Origin: SZUA-35 sp037969565
Lineage (GTDB): Bacteria; Actinomycetota; Acidimicrobiia; Acidimicrobiales; SZUA-35
NCBI GenBank assembly: GCA_037969565.1
Contig: JBBKXQ010000136.1
Location: 1-30,984 of the forward strand
Direction of reading: 5' to 3'
DNA: 30,984 nucleotides
Shown here one piece after another: positions 15,343-22,539 of the stretch. Position 1 is the first letter of the stretch. Each line of letters starts with the position of its first letter. A program made the translations under genes and the position numbers. The notes under the pieces were generated by a model that was not told where the DNA came from, made no database searches, and saw only the letters and a list, made by a program, of their open reading frames with translations.

Positions 15343-16095
15343 TCAGCCTCGAGCGGCCTCGAGCATTTCCTTGATCCCCGCTGGGAGGAAGGTCTCGACC
15401 GGGGTCTCGTCCGCTTCGGCGAGATCGGCCATCGCCTGCACGACCTCGTTGGGGTCGAGCTGATCGGTGAGCACGATGGCTCGGATGAACTCTTCGGCTG
15501 CCGTGGCGGGAGCGTCGCCCTCCTCGATGTAGCCCGCGATGCCGTTCACCATCGTGTCGTTGAAGCCGGTGTCGTAGGGCCCTGGGTTGAGCTTGGTGAC
15601 GTCGATGCCGTACGGCGCCAGCTCATCGCGCAGCGCCGTCGAGAAAGCCTCGACCGCATGCTTGGTCATGGCGTAGGGCGCAGTCATCGGGGCCGACATC
15701 ACTCCGGCAACCGACGACATGTTGATGATGCGACCCGCACCCTTGGCCTTCATTCCGGGAATCGCCGCCTGACTCATCGCGACCATTCCGAACACGTTGA
15801 CCTCGAAGCCGGCCTTGAGCCGCTCGAGCGGTACGTGCGACAGGGGTGCCATCACACCGAAGCCGGCGTTGTTGATGAGAACGTCGGGATCGATCTCGGC
15901 GACCCGAGCAATGTCGTCGGCGTCCGTGACGTCGAGCTTCACTGCAGTCAGCTCGGGATGATCGGCACCCAGCGCTTCGGCCTGGGCTGCGGTCTCGGTC
16001 GTGGCGAACACCCGGTGTCCCCGCGACGCCAACTCGACGGCGGCCCCCTTTCCGAACCCTGAACCCGCGCCGGTGATGAGAATTGTCTTTGACAT
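15343..16095 (-). CDS. Short-chain dehydrogenase/reductase (SDR)
   Basis: This 250-aa classical SDR begins with KTILITGAGSGFGKG, the TGxxxGxG cofactor loop. NNAG appears in DVLINNAGFGV, the catalytic Ser lies in INMSSVAGV, and YAMTK gives the Tyr-Lys pair. These are the Ser-Tyr-Lys catalytic set of NAD(P)(H)-dependent oxidoreductases. The substrate is not predictable. The frame stays open to 16218, but upstream codons would run into the divergent methyltransferase gene, and homology-like sequence begins at the ATG at 16095; its ribosome site is weak. The start region is 80 bp from the methyltransferase start. Convergent with the MDR gene, with 51 bp between the stops. Confidence 0.9.
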   Translation of the reverse strand: MSKTILITGAGSGFGKGAAVELASRGHRVFATTETAAQAEALGADHPELTAVKLDVTDADDIARVAEIDPDVLINNAGFGVMAPLSHVPLERLKAGFEVNVFGMVAMSQAAIPGMKAKGAGRIINMSSVAGVMSAPMTAPYAMTKHAVEAFSTALRDELAPYGIDVTKLNPGPYDTGFNDTMVNGIAGYIEEGDAPATAAEEFIRAIVLTDQLDPNEVVQAMADLAEADETPVETFLPAGIKEMLEAARG

Positions 16096-16175
16096 GCCGG
16101 CACCGTAACCGAGGATCATCGGTCGCTCGGGAGTTGCATCAGCTTCGACCGGAGTCGACATGCGACACTGATCGC

Positions 16176-16916
16176 ATGGTGCACGAAGCGGCAGCAACTG
16201 GCTTCCAGCGAGAGTCAACCACCTACGCGAACGTGCGGCCCAGCTACCACCCAGATCTCCTGACTCGTTTTGTGAAGTCGTTCGGCTCCGGGATCGTGGT
16301 CGATCTCGGAGCGGGGACCGGGATCTTCACTCGGCAGCTCGTTGCCGCAGGGGTCAGGCCCATTGCGATCGAACCCGTTGCCGGAATGCGTGCGACGCTC
16401 ATCGCCGAAATACCAGGCATCGAAGTGATCGACGGCACGGCCGAGGCCACCGGCTTGGCTTCTGACAGCGTTGACACGGTTGCGGTCGCACAGGCCTTTC
16501 ATTGGTTCGACCATCAACCAGCGCTGAAAGAAATCCGGCGAATCCTGCGCCCAGGAGGGCACCTGGTTTGTGTCTGGAATGTGCGTGACGAATCGGTGGA
16601 GTGGGTCCGGCGCTACACCGATGTGGTGGATCGATACGCCGGGGACACGCCGCGATACCGAACGATGCGGTGGCGCGACGCGATCGATGCCGACAAGGCG
16701 TTCCGCATCGTCGATGACTGGCAGATCGACAATCCGAAGTCGGCTGATCGAGACGCAGTTGCCGATCGCGCCTTGTCCACCAGCTTCATCGCCGCACTCG
16801 AACCGACTGTTCAGCAGTCGGTGCTGGAAGAGGTTCGGACGCTGACCGATGGGCTCGGCCCTGCGTTCGACTTTCCATACCGGTCAGAGCTCCAAGCCTG
16901 GCGGCACCAGCAATGA
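16176..16916 (+). CDS. Class I SAM-dependent methyltransferase
   Basis: This is a 246-aa protein of the Methyltransf_11 type. Motif I VVDLGAGTGIFTRQL binds S-adenosylmethionine, followed by an acidic strand end (AIEPVAGM) and the post-motif DSVDTVAVAQAFHWFDH, typical of the family. IRRILRPGGHLVCVWN is motif III. The N-terminal RESTTYANVRPSYH is commonly seen in this subfamily, whose substrates are unknown small molecules or lipids. It starts with ATG at 16176, close to the SDR start on the other strand, and ends 25 bp before the stop of the ArsR-rhodanese gene. Confidence 0.88.
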   Translation: MVHEAAATGFQRESTTYANVRPSYHPDLLTRFVKSFGSGIVVDLGAGTGIFTRQLVAAGVRPIAIEPVAGMRATLIAEIPGIEVIDGTAEATGLASDSVDTVAVAQAFHWFDHQPALKEIRRILRPGGHLVCVWNVRDESVEWVRRYTDVVDRYAGDTPRYRTMRWRDAIDADKAFRIVDDWQIDNPKSADRDAVADRALSTSFIAALEPTVQQSVLEEVRTLTDGLGPAFDFPYRSELQAWRHQQ

Positions 16917-16941
16917 ACCGTCCGTGGCCGGACGAGATCGA

Positions 16942-17613
16942 TCATCGACTACCACTGTCAATCGGAAGACCGGCTCGTTGCCACTGGGGAAAGCCGCCCT
17001 CCAGACGCCGGGCTTTCCGGCCGTGACGAGTGAGCCGACGAACCGCGTCATCGGCGTACACACAGAACGGGCCACGGCAATAGGCGACGAATTCGACGTC
17101 GTCGGGCAGTTCGCTTAGCTGTCGTTGCAGGTCATCGATCGGGATCGAGAGGGCACCGACGATGTGGCCGGCCTCGAACTCGACCGCAGGTCGAACGTCG
17201 ATCACGACAACGGCCTCGCCATCGTTCAGTCGCTGGGCCAGTTCGGCGCGATCGATCTGTTCGAGAGCCGAGCGGTCGCCGAGGTAGGCGCGAGCGAGTG
17301 AGTCGAGCCCGGCGTGGTGCGACGCGGCAACGTCTCGAAGCGCCGACCACAGCTCACCGACTCGCGAGGAGGTCAGCCGGTAGTAGATGCGGTTGCCGTC
17401 GCGTCGGGTGGTCACCAATCCTGCGGCGGCGAGAGCTCGCAGGTGGAATGACGTGTTGGCGATGCTCTGGCCGATCTCGTCGGCGAGCTGATCCACGTGA
17501 CGCTCGCCCTGTTCGAGAACATCGATCAGCTCGGTTCTTCGGCCCGACGACAGAGCTTTGGCCACCTCGGCAAAACCGTCATACAGCTCGTCCTTGGCCG
17601 CCCGGTCACCCAT
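16942..17613 (-). CDS. ArsR-type repressor with C-terminal rhodanese domain
   Basis: This 223-aa protein has a winged-helix ArsR domain (about residues 10-100), with the recognition helix in SIANTSFHLRALAAAGLV and the wing in RRDGNRIYYRL. A rhodanese domain follows (about 120-215) with the active loop YCRGPFCVYADDA, where Cys is the expected persulfide carrier. This two-domain family is known in actinobacteria; sulfur or metalloid sensing by the rhodanese part is plausible but unproven here. ATG 17613 is chosen because GGGAG lies 6 nt upstream; ATG 17619 and an open frame to 17676 are alternatives. It is divergent from an MFS gene with overlapping promoters, so it probably controls that gene and itself. 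Confidence 0.88.
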   Translation of the reverse strand: MGDRAAKDELYDGFAEVAKALSSGRRTELIDVLEQGERHVDQLADEIGQSIANTSFHLRALAAAGLVTTRRDGNRIYYRLTSSRVGELWSALRDVAASHHAGLDSLARAYLGDRSALEQIDRAELAQRLNDGEAVVVIDVRPAVEFEAGHIVGALSIPIDDLQRQLSELPDDVEFVAYCRGPFCVYADDAVRRLTRHGRKARRLEGGFPQWQRAGLPIDSGSR

Positions 17614-17630
17614 CACCATCTCCCAACTAT

Positions 17631-17676
17631 TCAAGTAGTCACTTGACAAGGTAGAGAAGCGTCCTATGCTTGTCAA
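17631..17676. promoter_or_regulatory. Face-to-face arsR/MFS promoters with nested operators
   Basis: Plus strand: TTGACA (17643-17648), 16 bp, TATGCT (17665-17670). Minus strand: TTGACA (17676-17671), 17 bp, TACCTT (17653-17648). The -35 boxes are the two arms of an inverted repeat TTGACAAG/CTTGTCAA. A further palindrome TCAAGT-AGTC-ACTTGA (17631-17646) overlaps the plus-strand -35 and lies near the minus-strand start of transcription. A repressor bound here would block both genes. Confidence 0.6.
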
Positions 17677-17700
17677 CCAGCCACCAGAGGAATCGTGTTG

Positions 17701-18999
17701 ATGAGAAAGCCATCGCCGGGCACAGACCAGGCCGCTCCCAACGCGGCGACGTCACGCGACGCGATACGTCTCGGCTTGCAGGAAAACGTGGCCCAATTCT
17801 CGCTCCTGGTCGGAGTCAACGCCCTCGTCGGCGGGATGATCGGCCAGGAACGCACCGTCCTGCCTTTGCTGGCGAAGGAGGAGTTCGGGCTCACCGCGTT
17901 CACCGCCACCCTCACGTTCATCGCCGCTTTCGGGATCGTCAAAGCTGCCACCAACTTCTTCGCCGGCACGCTGTCCGACCGCTACGGGCGCAAACCGGTT
18001 CTCGTCGCCGGCTGGATCATCGGCATCCCGGTACCGCTGTTGTTGATCTGGGCACCCACGTGGGGGTGGGTGATCTTCGCCAACGTCCTGCTCGGCATCA
18101 ACCAAGGCCTCACCTGGTCCACCACCGTCATCATGAAGATCGACCTCGTCGGCCCGCAAAGACGCGGGTTCGCCATGGGCCTCAACGAAGCCGCCGGCTA
18201 CGGCGCCGTCGCCGTCACCGCACTCGCCACCGGGTACATCGCCGAACGATGGGGCCTTCGCCCCGAACCCTTCTTCCTCGGCCTCGCCTACGCCGGACTC
18301 GGCCTCAGCTTGTCCGTTTTGTTCGTCAAAGAAACCCGAGACCACGCCCGCCACGAAGCCGCCAACCACGTCCCCGCTCAACAGCATCTCCATCAGGAAC
18401 TCTCCACCGGTCAGATCTTCACCATCACCAGCTTCAAGGAGAAGGCGCTGTCAGCTGCGTCGCAAGCAGGGCTGGTGAACAATCTCAACGACGGCCTCGC
18501 CTGGGGCTTGTTCCCGATTTTCTTTGCCGCCAGTGGCCTTTCGGTCGGCCGGATCGGAATCCTGGCCGCCATCTACCCCGGTGTATGGGGCGTCGGCCAG
18601 CTCTACACCGGTGGCCTCTCCGACAGGGTCGGCCGTAAGCCACTCATCGTCGGCGGCATGTTGACTCAAGCGGCGGCGATTGCCTGGATGGCGACCGTGT
18701 CGGGCTTCTGGCCGTGGGCCGTCGGCGCAGCAACTCTGGGTGCCGGCACCGCCATGGTCTACCCCACGCTGCTTGCGACGATCGGCGACGTCGCCCACCC
18801 AACCTGGCGAGCCCGCTCCGTCGGCATCTACCGACTCTGGCGTGATGCAGGCTTCGCAGTGGGTGCCCTCATGGCAGGCTTGCTCGCCGACCTGATCTCC
18901 ATCGAGGTCGCCATTTACGCCGTCGCTGCACTCACCGCGGTGTCCGGATTCGTCGTCATCTTCCGCATGTACGAAACCCATCCCCCACCCGAACGGTGA
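17701..18999 (+). CDS. MFS transporter, 12 membrane spans
   Basis: This protein of about 432 aa belongs to the major facilitator superfamily. The loop between helices 2 and 3 reads GTLSDRYGRKPVLVAG, the MFS motif A, and the pattern recurs after helix 8 as GGLSDRVGRKPLIVGG. There are about 12 hydrophobic segments with a hydrophilic central loop near residues 210-245. It is an inner-membrane carrier; the substrate is unknown. Divergence from an ArsR-rhodanese gene suggests export of a toxic thiol-reactive, sulfur or arsenic compound. AGAGGAA at 17686-17692 can serve GTG 17695, TTG 17698 or ATG 17701; ATG is taken. The stretch 17.9-18.4 kb is unusually C-rich at third positions compared with neighbouring genes. 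Confidence 0.88.
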   Translation: MRKPSPGTDQAAPNAATSRDAIRLGLQENVAQFSLLVGVNALVGGMIGQERTVLPLLAKEEFGLTAFTATLTFIAAFGIVKAATNFFAGTLSDRYGRKPVLVAGWIIGIPVPLLLIWAPTWGWVIFANVLLGINQGLTWSTTVIMKIDLVGPQRRGFAMGLNEAAGYGAVAVTALATGYIAERWGLRPEPFFLGLAYAGLGLSLSVLFVKETRDHARHEAANHVPAQQHLHQELSTGQIFTITSFKEKALSAASQAGLVNNLNDGLAWGLFPIFFAASGLSVGRIGILAAIYPGVWGVGQLYTGGLSDRVGRKPLIVGGMLTQAAAIAWMATVSGFWPWAVGAATLGAGTAMVYPTLLATIGDVAHPTWRARSVGIYRLWRDAGFAVGALMAGLLADLISIEVAIYAVAALTAVSGFVVIFRMYETHPPPER

Positions 19000-19064
19000 G
19001 CCACAGCTCAGGGGCTGGGCCACGAAATTTGGGGGCTTCGGGATTCGGCTGAGAGGCTACGCCG

Positions 19065-20597
19065 ATGAAAGCAGCGGTCGAGGTCCAATCCGGCTTGTCC
19101 CGCCGACGAACGCACTACATCTTCGGCGGCATGCTCGTCTCGACGTTTCTCGCCTCACTGGACAGCACAGCCGTTTCGACCGCCCTGCCCACGATCGCCG
19201 GTGACCTGGGCGGAATCGACCAACTGCCATGGGTACTCACTGCGTACCTGCTCGGCTCGGTCAGCGCCACCCCGCTCTACGGGAAGCTCAGCGATCTCTA
19301 TGGTCGGCGAGCGTTGACCCAGGCCGCGCTGATCATCTTCGTCGGGGCGTCGGTGCTGTGCGCCGGAGCCCAGTCGATGCTGCAACTCGTCGTGGCTCGC
19401 GGCATCCAGGGCATCGGCGGAGGCGGCCTGATGGCGATGGGGTTCATCGTCATCGGCGACATCTTCTCGCCCCGCGAGCGAGGCAAGTACATGGCCTACT
19501 ACACGATGAACTTTTCGTTCTCCGCCATCGTGGGTCCGGTGATCGGCGGAATCTTCGTCGACATCGCCTCCTGGCGTTGGATCTTTCTGATCAATGTCCC
19601 GTTGGGGGCGCTCGCCTTGGCGGTCATCAACCGCCATCTCGTCTTCCGACTCCCGGCCCGCGAGCACCGACTCGACATCACCGGCGCCGCAATCCTGGTC
19701 ACGTCCGTCGTCGGCCTGATCGTCGGCCTCAGCCTCGCTGGCGATACCTATGCCTGGTCGTCCTGGCCAGTGACCACTCTGCTCGCCGTTGCCGCTGTCG
19801 GCGCAGTTGGATTCGTGGCCTGGGAACGTCGCGCCCCCGAACCGGTGCTCCCGATGCGACTGTTCTCCAATCCGACCTTCCGAATCCTGATCGCGGGAAA
19901 TGCCATCTACGGCCTGGCCGCCATGAGCGTGCTCGCCTTTTTCCCCTTGTTCTTTCAAGTTTCATTGGGAGAGTCGCCCACTCGGGCCGGACTCATCATT
20001 GCGTCAATGAGTGTGTCGGTGACGATCGGTTCCTACCTGGCGGGGCGTCTCACCTCCGGCACCGGCCGGTACCGGCGGCTCATCCAGGTGGCGCCGATCA
20101 TGTCGCTGATCGCGCTCGGGTCCTTCACGCTCCTCGACCGACAAAGCAATGCACTGTCGGCAATCCCCTTCCTGGCCCTGCTCGGCATCTCGATGGGCAT
20201 CGCCTTCCCGACCATGACGACAGCCACCCAGAACTCACTCGAACTCGTCGATCTCGGAGCCGGCACCGCGGCCATCAACTTCTTCCGGACGCTCGGACAG
20301 ACTCTCGGCGTCGGAGGGTTCGGAGCGCTGCTCGCGGCGCGTATCGGATCGGAGCTCTCACATCTCGACAGCTCGATCGACACCGACACTCTGCTCTCCA
20401 CGCCCGAGGACATTCGGGCCCTGGATCCCGGTCTTCGGGTTGCGGTTGAACAAGCGGTAGCCGAAGCCACCCACACCGTGCTGCTGCTGGCCATCCCGAT
20501 CATGGCGTTGCTCGTCGTGGCCGTCTGGTTTCTCCCCGAGCTCGAACTTCGCACCACCACTGCCTTGTCGGCGCAGGATGACGATCCGCCGAGCTGA
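19065..20597 (+). CDS. DHA2-type (EmrB/QacA) MFS multidrug exporter
   Basis: This is a 510-aa transporter with about 14 membrane helices, the DHA2 count. Helix 1 contains LASLDSTAVSTALPTIAGDLGG, the D1 motif of the family. YGKLSDLYGRRALTQAA is motif A, and RGIQGIGGGGLMAMGF is motif B with its Arg. The helix 5 segment IVGPVIGGIFVD is motif C of antiporters. Such proteins export drugs, lipids or dyes with proton exchange. GAGAGG lies about 8 nt before the ATG. It lies 65 bp after the other MFS gene in the same direction, so read-through is possible, though the families differ. Confidence 0.92.
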   Translation: MKAAVEVQSGLSRRRTHYIFGGMLVSTFLASLDSTAVSTALPTIAGDLGGIDQLPWVLTAYLLGSVSATPLYGKLSDLYGRRALTQAALIIFVGASVLCAGAQSMLQLVVARGIQGIGGGGLMAMGFIVIGDIFSPRERGKYMAYYTMNFSFSAIVGPVIGGIFVDIASWRWIFLINVPLGALALAVINRHLVFRLPAREHRLDITGAAILVTSVVGLIVGLSLAGDTYAWSSWPVTTLLAVAAVGAVGFVAWERRAPEPVLPMRLFSNPTFRILIAGNAIYGLAAMSVLAFFPLFFQVSLGESPTRAGLIIASMSVSVTIGSYLAGRLTSGTGRYRRLIQVAPIMSLIALGSFTLLDRQSNALSAIPFLALLGISMGIAFPTMTTATQNSLELVDLGAGTAAINFFRTLGQTLGVGGFGALLAARIGSELSHLDSSIDTDTLLSTPEDIRALDPGLRVAVEQAVAEATHTVLLLAIPIMALLVVAVWFLPELELRTTTALSAQDDDPPS

Positions 20598-20622
20598 CGG
20601 GTTCTCACGCCCGAAAACTCAA

Positions 20623-20640
20623 TTTGCCGATTGCGCAGTT
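20623..20640 (+). promoter_or_regulatory. Copy A of the TTTGCCGA-N4-GCAGTT motif
   Basis: This 18-bp sequence lies 65 bp upstream of the 205-aa unknown gene. The same motif with identical spacing is found 34 bp upstream of the pucR start. In both places it is followed within four bases by TTGCT. It is a candidate binding site for the neighbouring PucR regulator. Confidence 0.5.
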
Positions 20641-20704
20641 TTGCTTCGAGAAGTCTGCCGGTTCACTCCTTGGCTCGTCCGCCCGATTGACCGAGAGTGG
20701 ACCA

Positions 20705-21322
20705 ATGACCGCAACGCTGGAACGCCCTGTCGATGTTCGCCCCACTCGGGAACGGTCAACCGTTCTGGTGTTGGACGAATACGGCGGTGGCAGCGTCGAA
20801 TCGATTCTCGCTGCGTTCGCAACCATCGAGGGTCCGGTGATCATCATGGTCACCTCGCACCCGCCTCCCCTGTGCTTCATCGGAGCCAACGCCGGAATGG
20901 AGGCGCTGCTGATGTGGAACGAATGTCGCAGTGAGCACGAAACGAATCGCAAGGCCACCGCTCGTCGAGTACACGAGATCACCGATGCATTGCGAGCACG
21001 TGGCATCGGGCCCATCCGGCGGATCGACTCGCTGCCGGCAGCGAAGCTGTTTCGCCGACTCGTTCGACGTGAGGTCGACGGTGCCCTGAGGGACCTGCGT
21101 CGGATCCAGCCCGATCGGATCGTCGTTGATCGCGAGCACCACCTGCGAGATGACCTTCAGGCTTCGATCTCCCGGGCCGGGGGCGTCTTGGCCGCGGCGA
21201 TGCTGGCCGACGATGGAGGTTCGCGCCGAGGCTCCCCGACCATGAGTCCCACAGTCCTTTGTGCCGGATCGGAGCGCGACGAGTTCGCTCATCTTTGGGT
21301 CGATCTCGGCGGATCAGAGTAA
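20705..21322 (+). CDS. Hypothetical protein, possible UspA-like fold
   Basis: This is a 205-aa soluble protein that I do not recognise. A first strand TVLVLDEYG, a second GPVIIMVTSH, a long helix with ATARRVHEITDALRARGI, and a strand DRIVVDRE near residue 140 follow the order of a universal-stress-protein fold. The ATP-binding glycine motif (Gx2Gx9G) is missing, so any similarity is structural only. The ATG at 20705 has GAGAGTGG 6-8 nt upstream. It is convergent with pucR, 19 bp between the stops, and shares an upstream 18-bp motif with pucR, which suggests joint control. Function unknown. Confidence 0.6.
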   Translation: MTATLERPVDVRPTRERSTVLVLDEYGGGSVESILAAFATIEGPVIIMVTSHPPPLCFIGANAGMEALLMWNECRSEHETNRKATARRVHEITDALRARGIGPIRRIDSLPAAKLFRRLVRREVDGALRDLRRIQPDRIVVDREHHLRDDLQASISRAGGVLAAAMLADDGGSRRGSPTMSPTVLCAGSERDEFAHLWVDLGGSE

Positions 21323-21341
21323 GCGCCCGGACGAAGCCGGT

Positions 21342-22436
21342 CTAGACCCGACGCCTCTGCTGAGCGACCAGCGGCATGCCTCGGTAGGCGAGTTCGAGCA
21401 CGAACCGATCGGCGGACTCCCGGGGAGAGAGGCCGGTGACCTCGCGGATTCGGTCGAGTCGGTAGGCGACCGTTCGGGCACCAATGTCGAGGTGGCGGGC
21501 GACTTCGGCCATGTTGCCACCGTGTTCAATGAAAGATTCGAGCGTTCGCAGGAGTTCACTTCGAGGCTTCCCGTCCAGCGGTTCGATCACGGTCCGGTAC
21601 AGGGTCTCGATGATCTCGGGGTCGGCGAGTAGGAGACGCTGGGGAAGAACCTCGTCGAACAGGGCTGGCGACTCGAGGCCGAAGATCGATCCGATTCGAA
21701 GGGCCTCGAGTGATTGCCGAAACGACGTGCCGATCCTTTCCAGACCCTCCTGAACAGAACCGATTCCGATCTGCCACTCGATCTCGGGCAGCGTGGCGAA
21801 TGTGCGTGACAACAACGTCCTGAGTGCACTCGGCGGTGTGTCGAGTCCGATGATCACGATCCGCCCGTCATGGGCCGTGACCCGAAGATGGCGCCTGGGT
21901 GCTCTCGACTCGAGTTCGGTTTGGACCCGGCGGTGAACCGGGCCGGCATCCGTAAAGCTCCGCTGTCCACTGGCGACCGCGACGACCGCGTGGTCGAAGG
22001 CGGGGAAGTCCAGCTGGCGGGCGGCTTCCGCCAACCGGCCGGGATCGGGGTCGGCCGAGAGAAGGTCGTCGAGAAAGGCCCGACGTAGAGACTCTTCGGC
22101 CCGAATGGACAGCCGTTGGGCGGACTCGAAGCCGCTGGCGAGAGACGACACCGCCTGTTCCGAGACTCGCCGCAGAGCCCGGCCCAGTTCGACAGCACGC
22201 GACGAGTCGGCGTTGGTGAACACATGCTCCCAGACCTCTCCCGCACCGCCCAAGTACGTCTCGATCAGGCCACTCAGGCTCATACCCGACGCAAACGCTG
22301 CAGCGGCCGCCTCCTCGAACTGCTCCCGGTTGGCCTCGGTGAGATCGACGGATGCTGCCGCCGCGGTCAGCACGGTGTCGAACAGTTGGGCCAGGCCACT
22401 GACAGCCCAATCGATCGATCGAGTCGGTTCCGACAT
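21342..22436 (-). CDS. PucR-family helix-turn-helix regulator
   Basis: This 364-aa protein has the arrangement of PucR/CdaR-type regulators: an N-terminal helical region (about 1-150), a GGDEF-like central domain (about 150-275), and a C-terminal HTH_30 domain (PF13556 type). The last is clear: LLRTLESFIEHGGNMAEVARHLDIGARTVAYRLDRIREVTG, about residues 295-345, where NxxExAxxLxxxxxTVxYRLxRI is the family signature. Members respond to nutrients or metabolites and usually activate neighbouring genes. No ligand can be named. ATG start with a weak ribosome site. A palindromic motif lies 34 bp upstream, so autoregulation is likely. Confidence 0.88.
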   Translation of the reverse strand: MSEPTRSIDWAVSGLAQLFDTVLTAAAASVDLTEANREQFEEAAAAAFASGMSLSGLIETYLGGAGEVWEHVFTNADSSRAVELGRALRRVSEQAVSSLASGFESAQRLSIRAEESLRRAFLDDLLSADPDPGRLAEAARQLDFPAFDHAVVAVASGQRSFTDAGPVHRRVQTELESRAPRRHLRVTAHDGRIVIIGLDTPPSALRTLLSRTFATLPEIEWQIGIGSVQEGLERIGTSFRQSLEALRIGSIFGLESPALFDEVLPQRLLLADPEIIETLYRTVIEPLDGKPRSELLRTLESFIEHGGNMAEVARHLDIGARTVAYRLDRIREVTGLSPRESADRFVLELAYRGMPLVAQQRRRV

Positions 22437-22469
22437 TGATCCAGACTAGACGGAGCCAGCCGGCCAGAC

Positions 22470-22487
22470 TTTGCCGAATCGGCAGTT
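22470..22487 (-). promoter_or_regulatory. Copy B of the TTTGCCGA-N4-GCAGTT motif, upstream of pucR
   Basis: This copy contains the palindrome TGCCGA-A-TCGGCA (22472-22484). It matches copy A at 14 fixed bases with equal spacing. It sits 34-51 bp upstream of the pucR ATG, the zone of a -35/-10 region, so binding could repress or activate pucR. Confidence 0.5.
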
Positions 22488-22539
22488 CTTGCTGATCCCC
22501 GGGCCATCGACCAACTCGCCCCCGTTCGGCATGACCCCG

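Noticed and set aside
16096..16218. Upstream extension of the SDR gene to 16218
   Set aside because: It would overlap the divergent methyltransferase start and precedes the normal SDR N-terminus (MSKTILITG).
17752..18393. Long minus-strand frame inside the MFS gene
   Set aside because: The translation is low-complexity acidic/Gly-rich and the plus strand encodes a clear MFS protein; the shadow arises from biased third positions.
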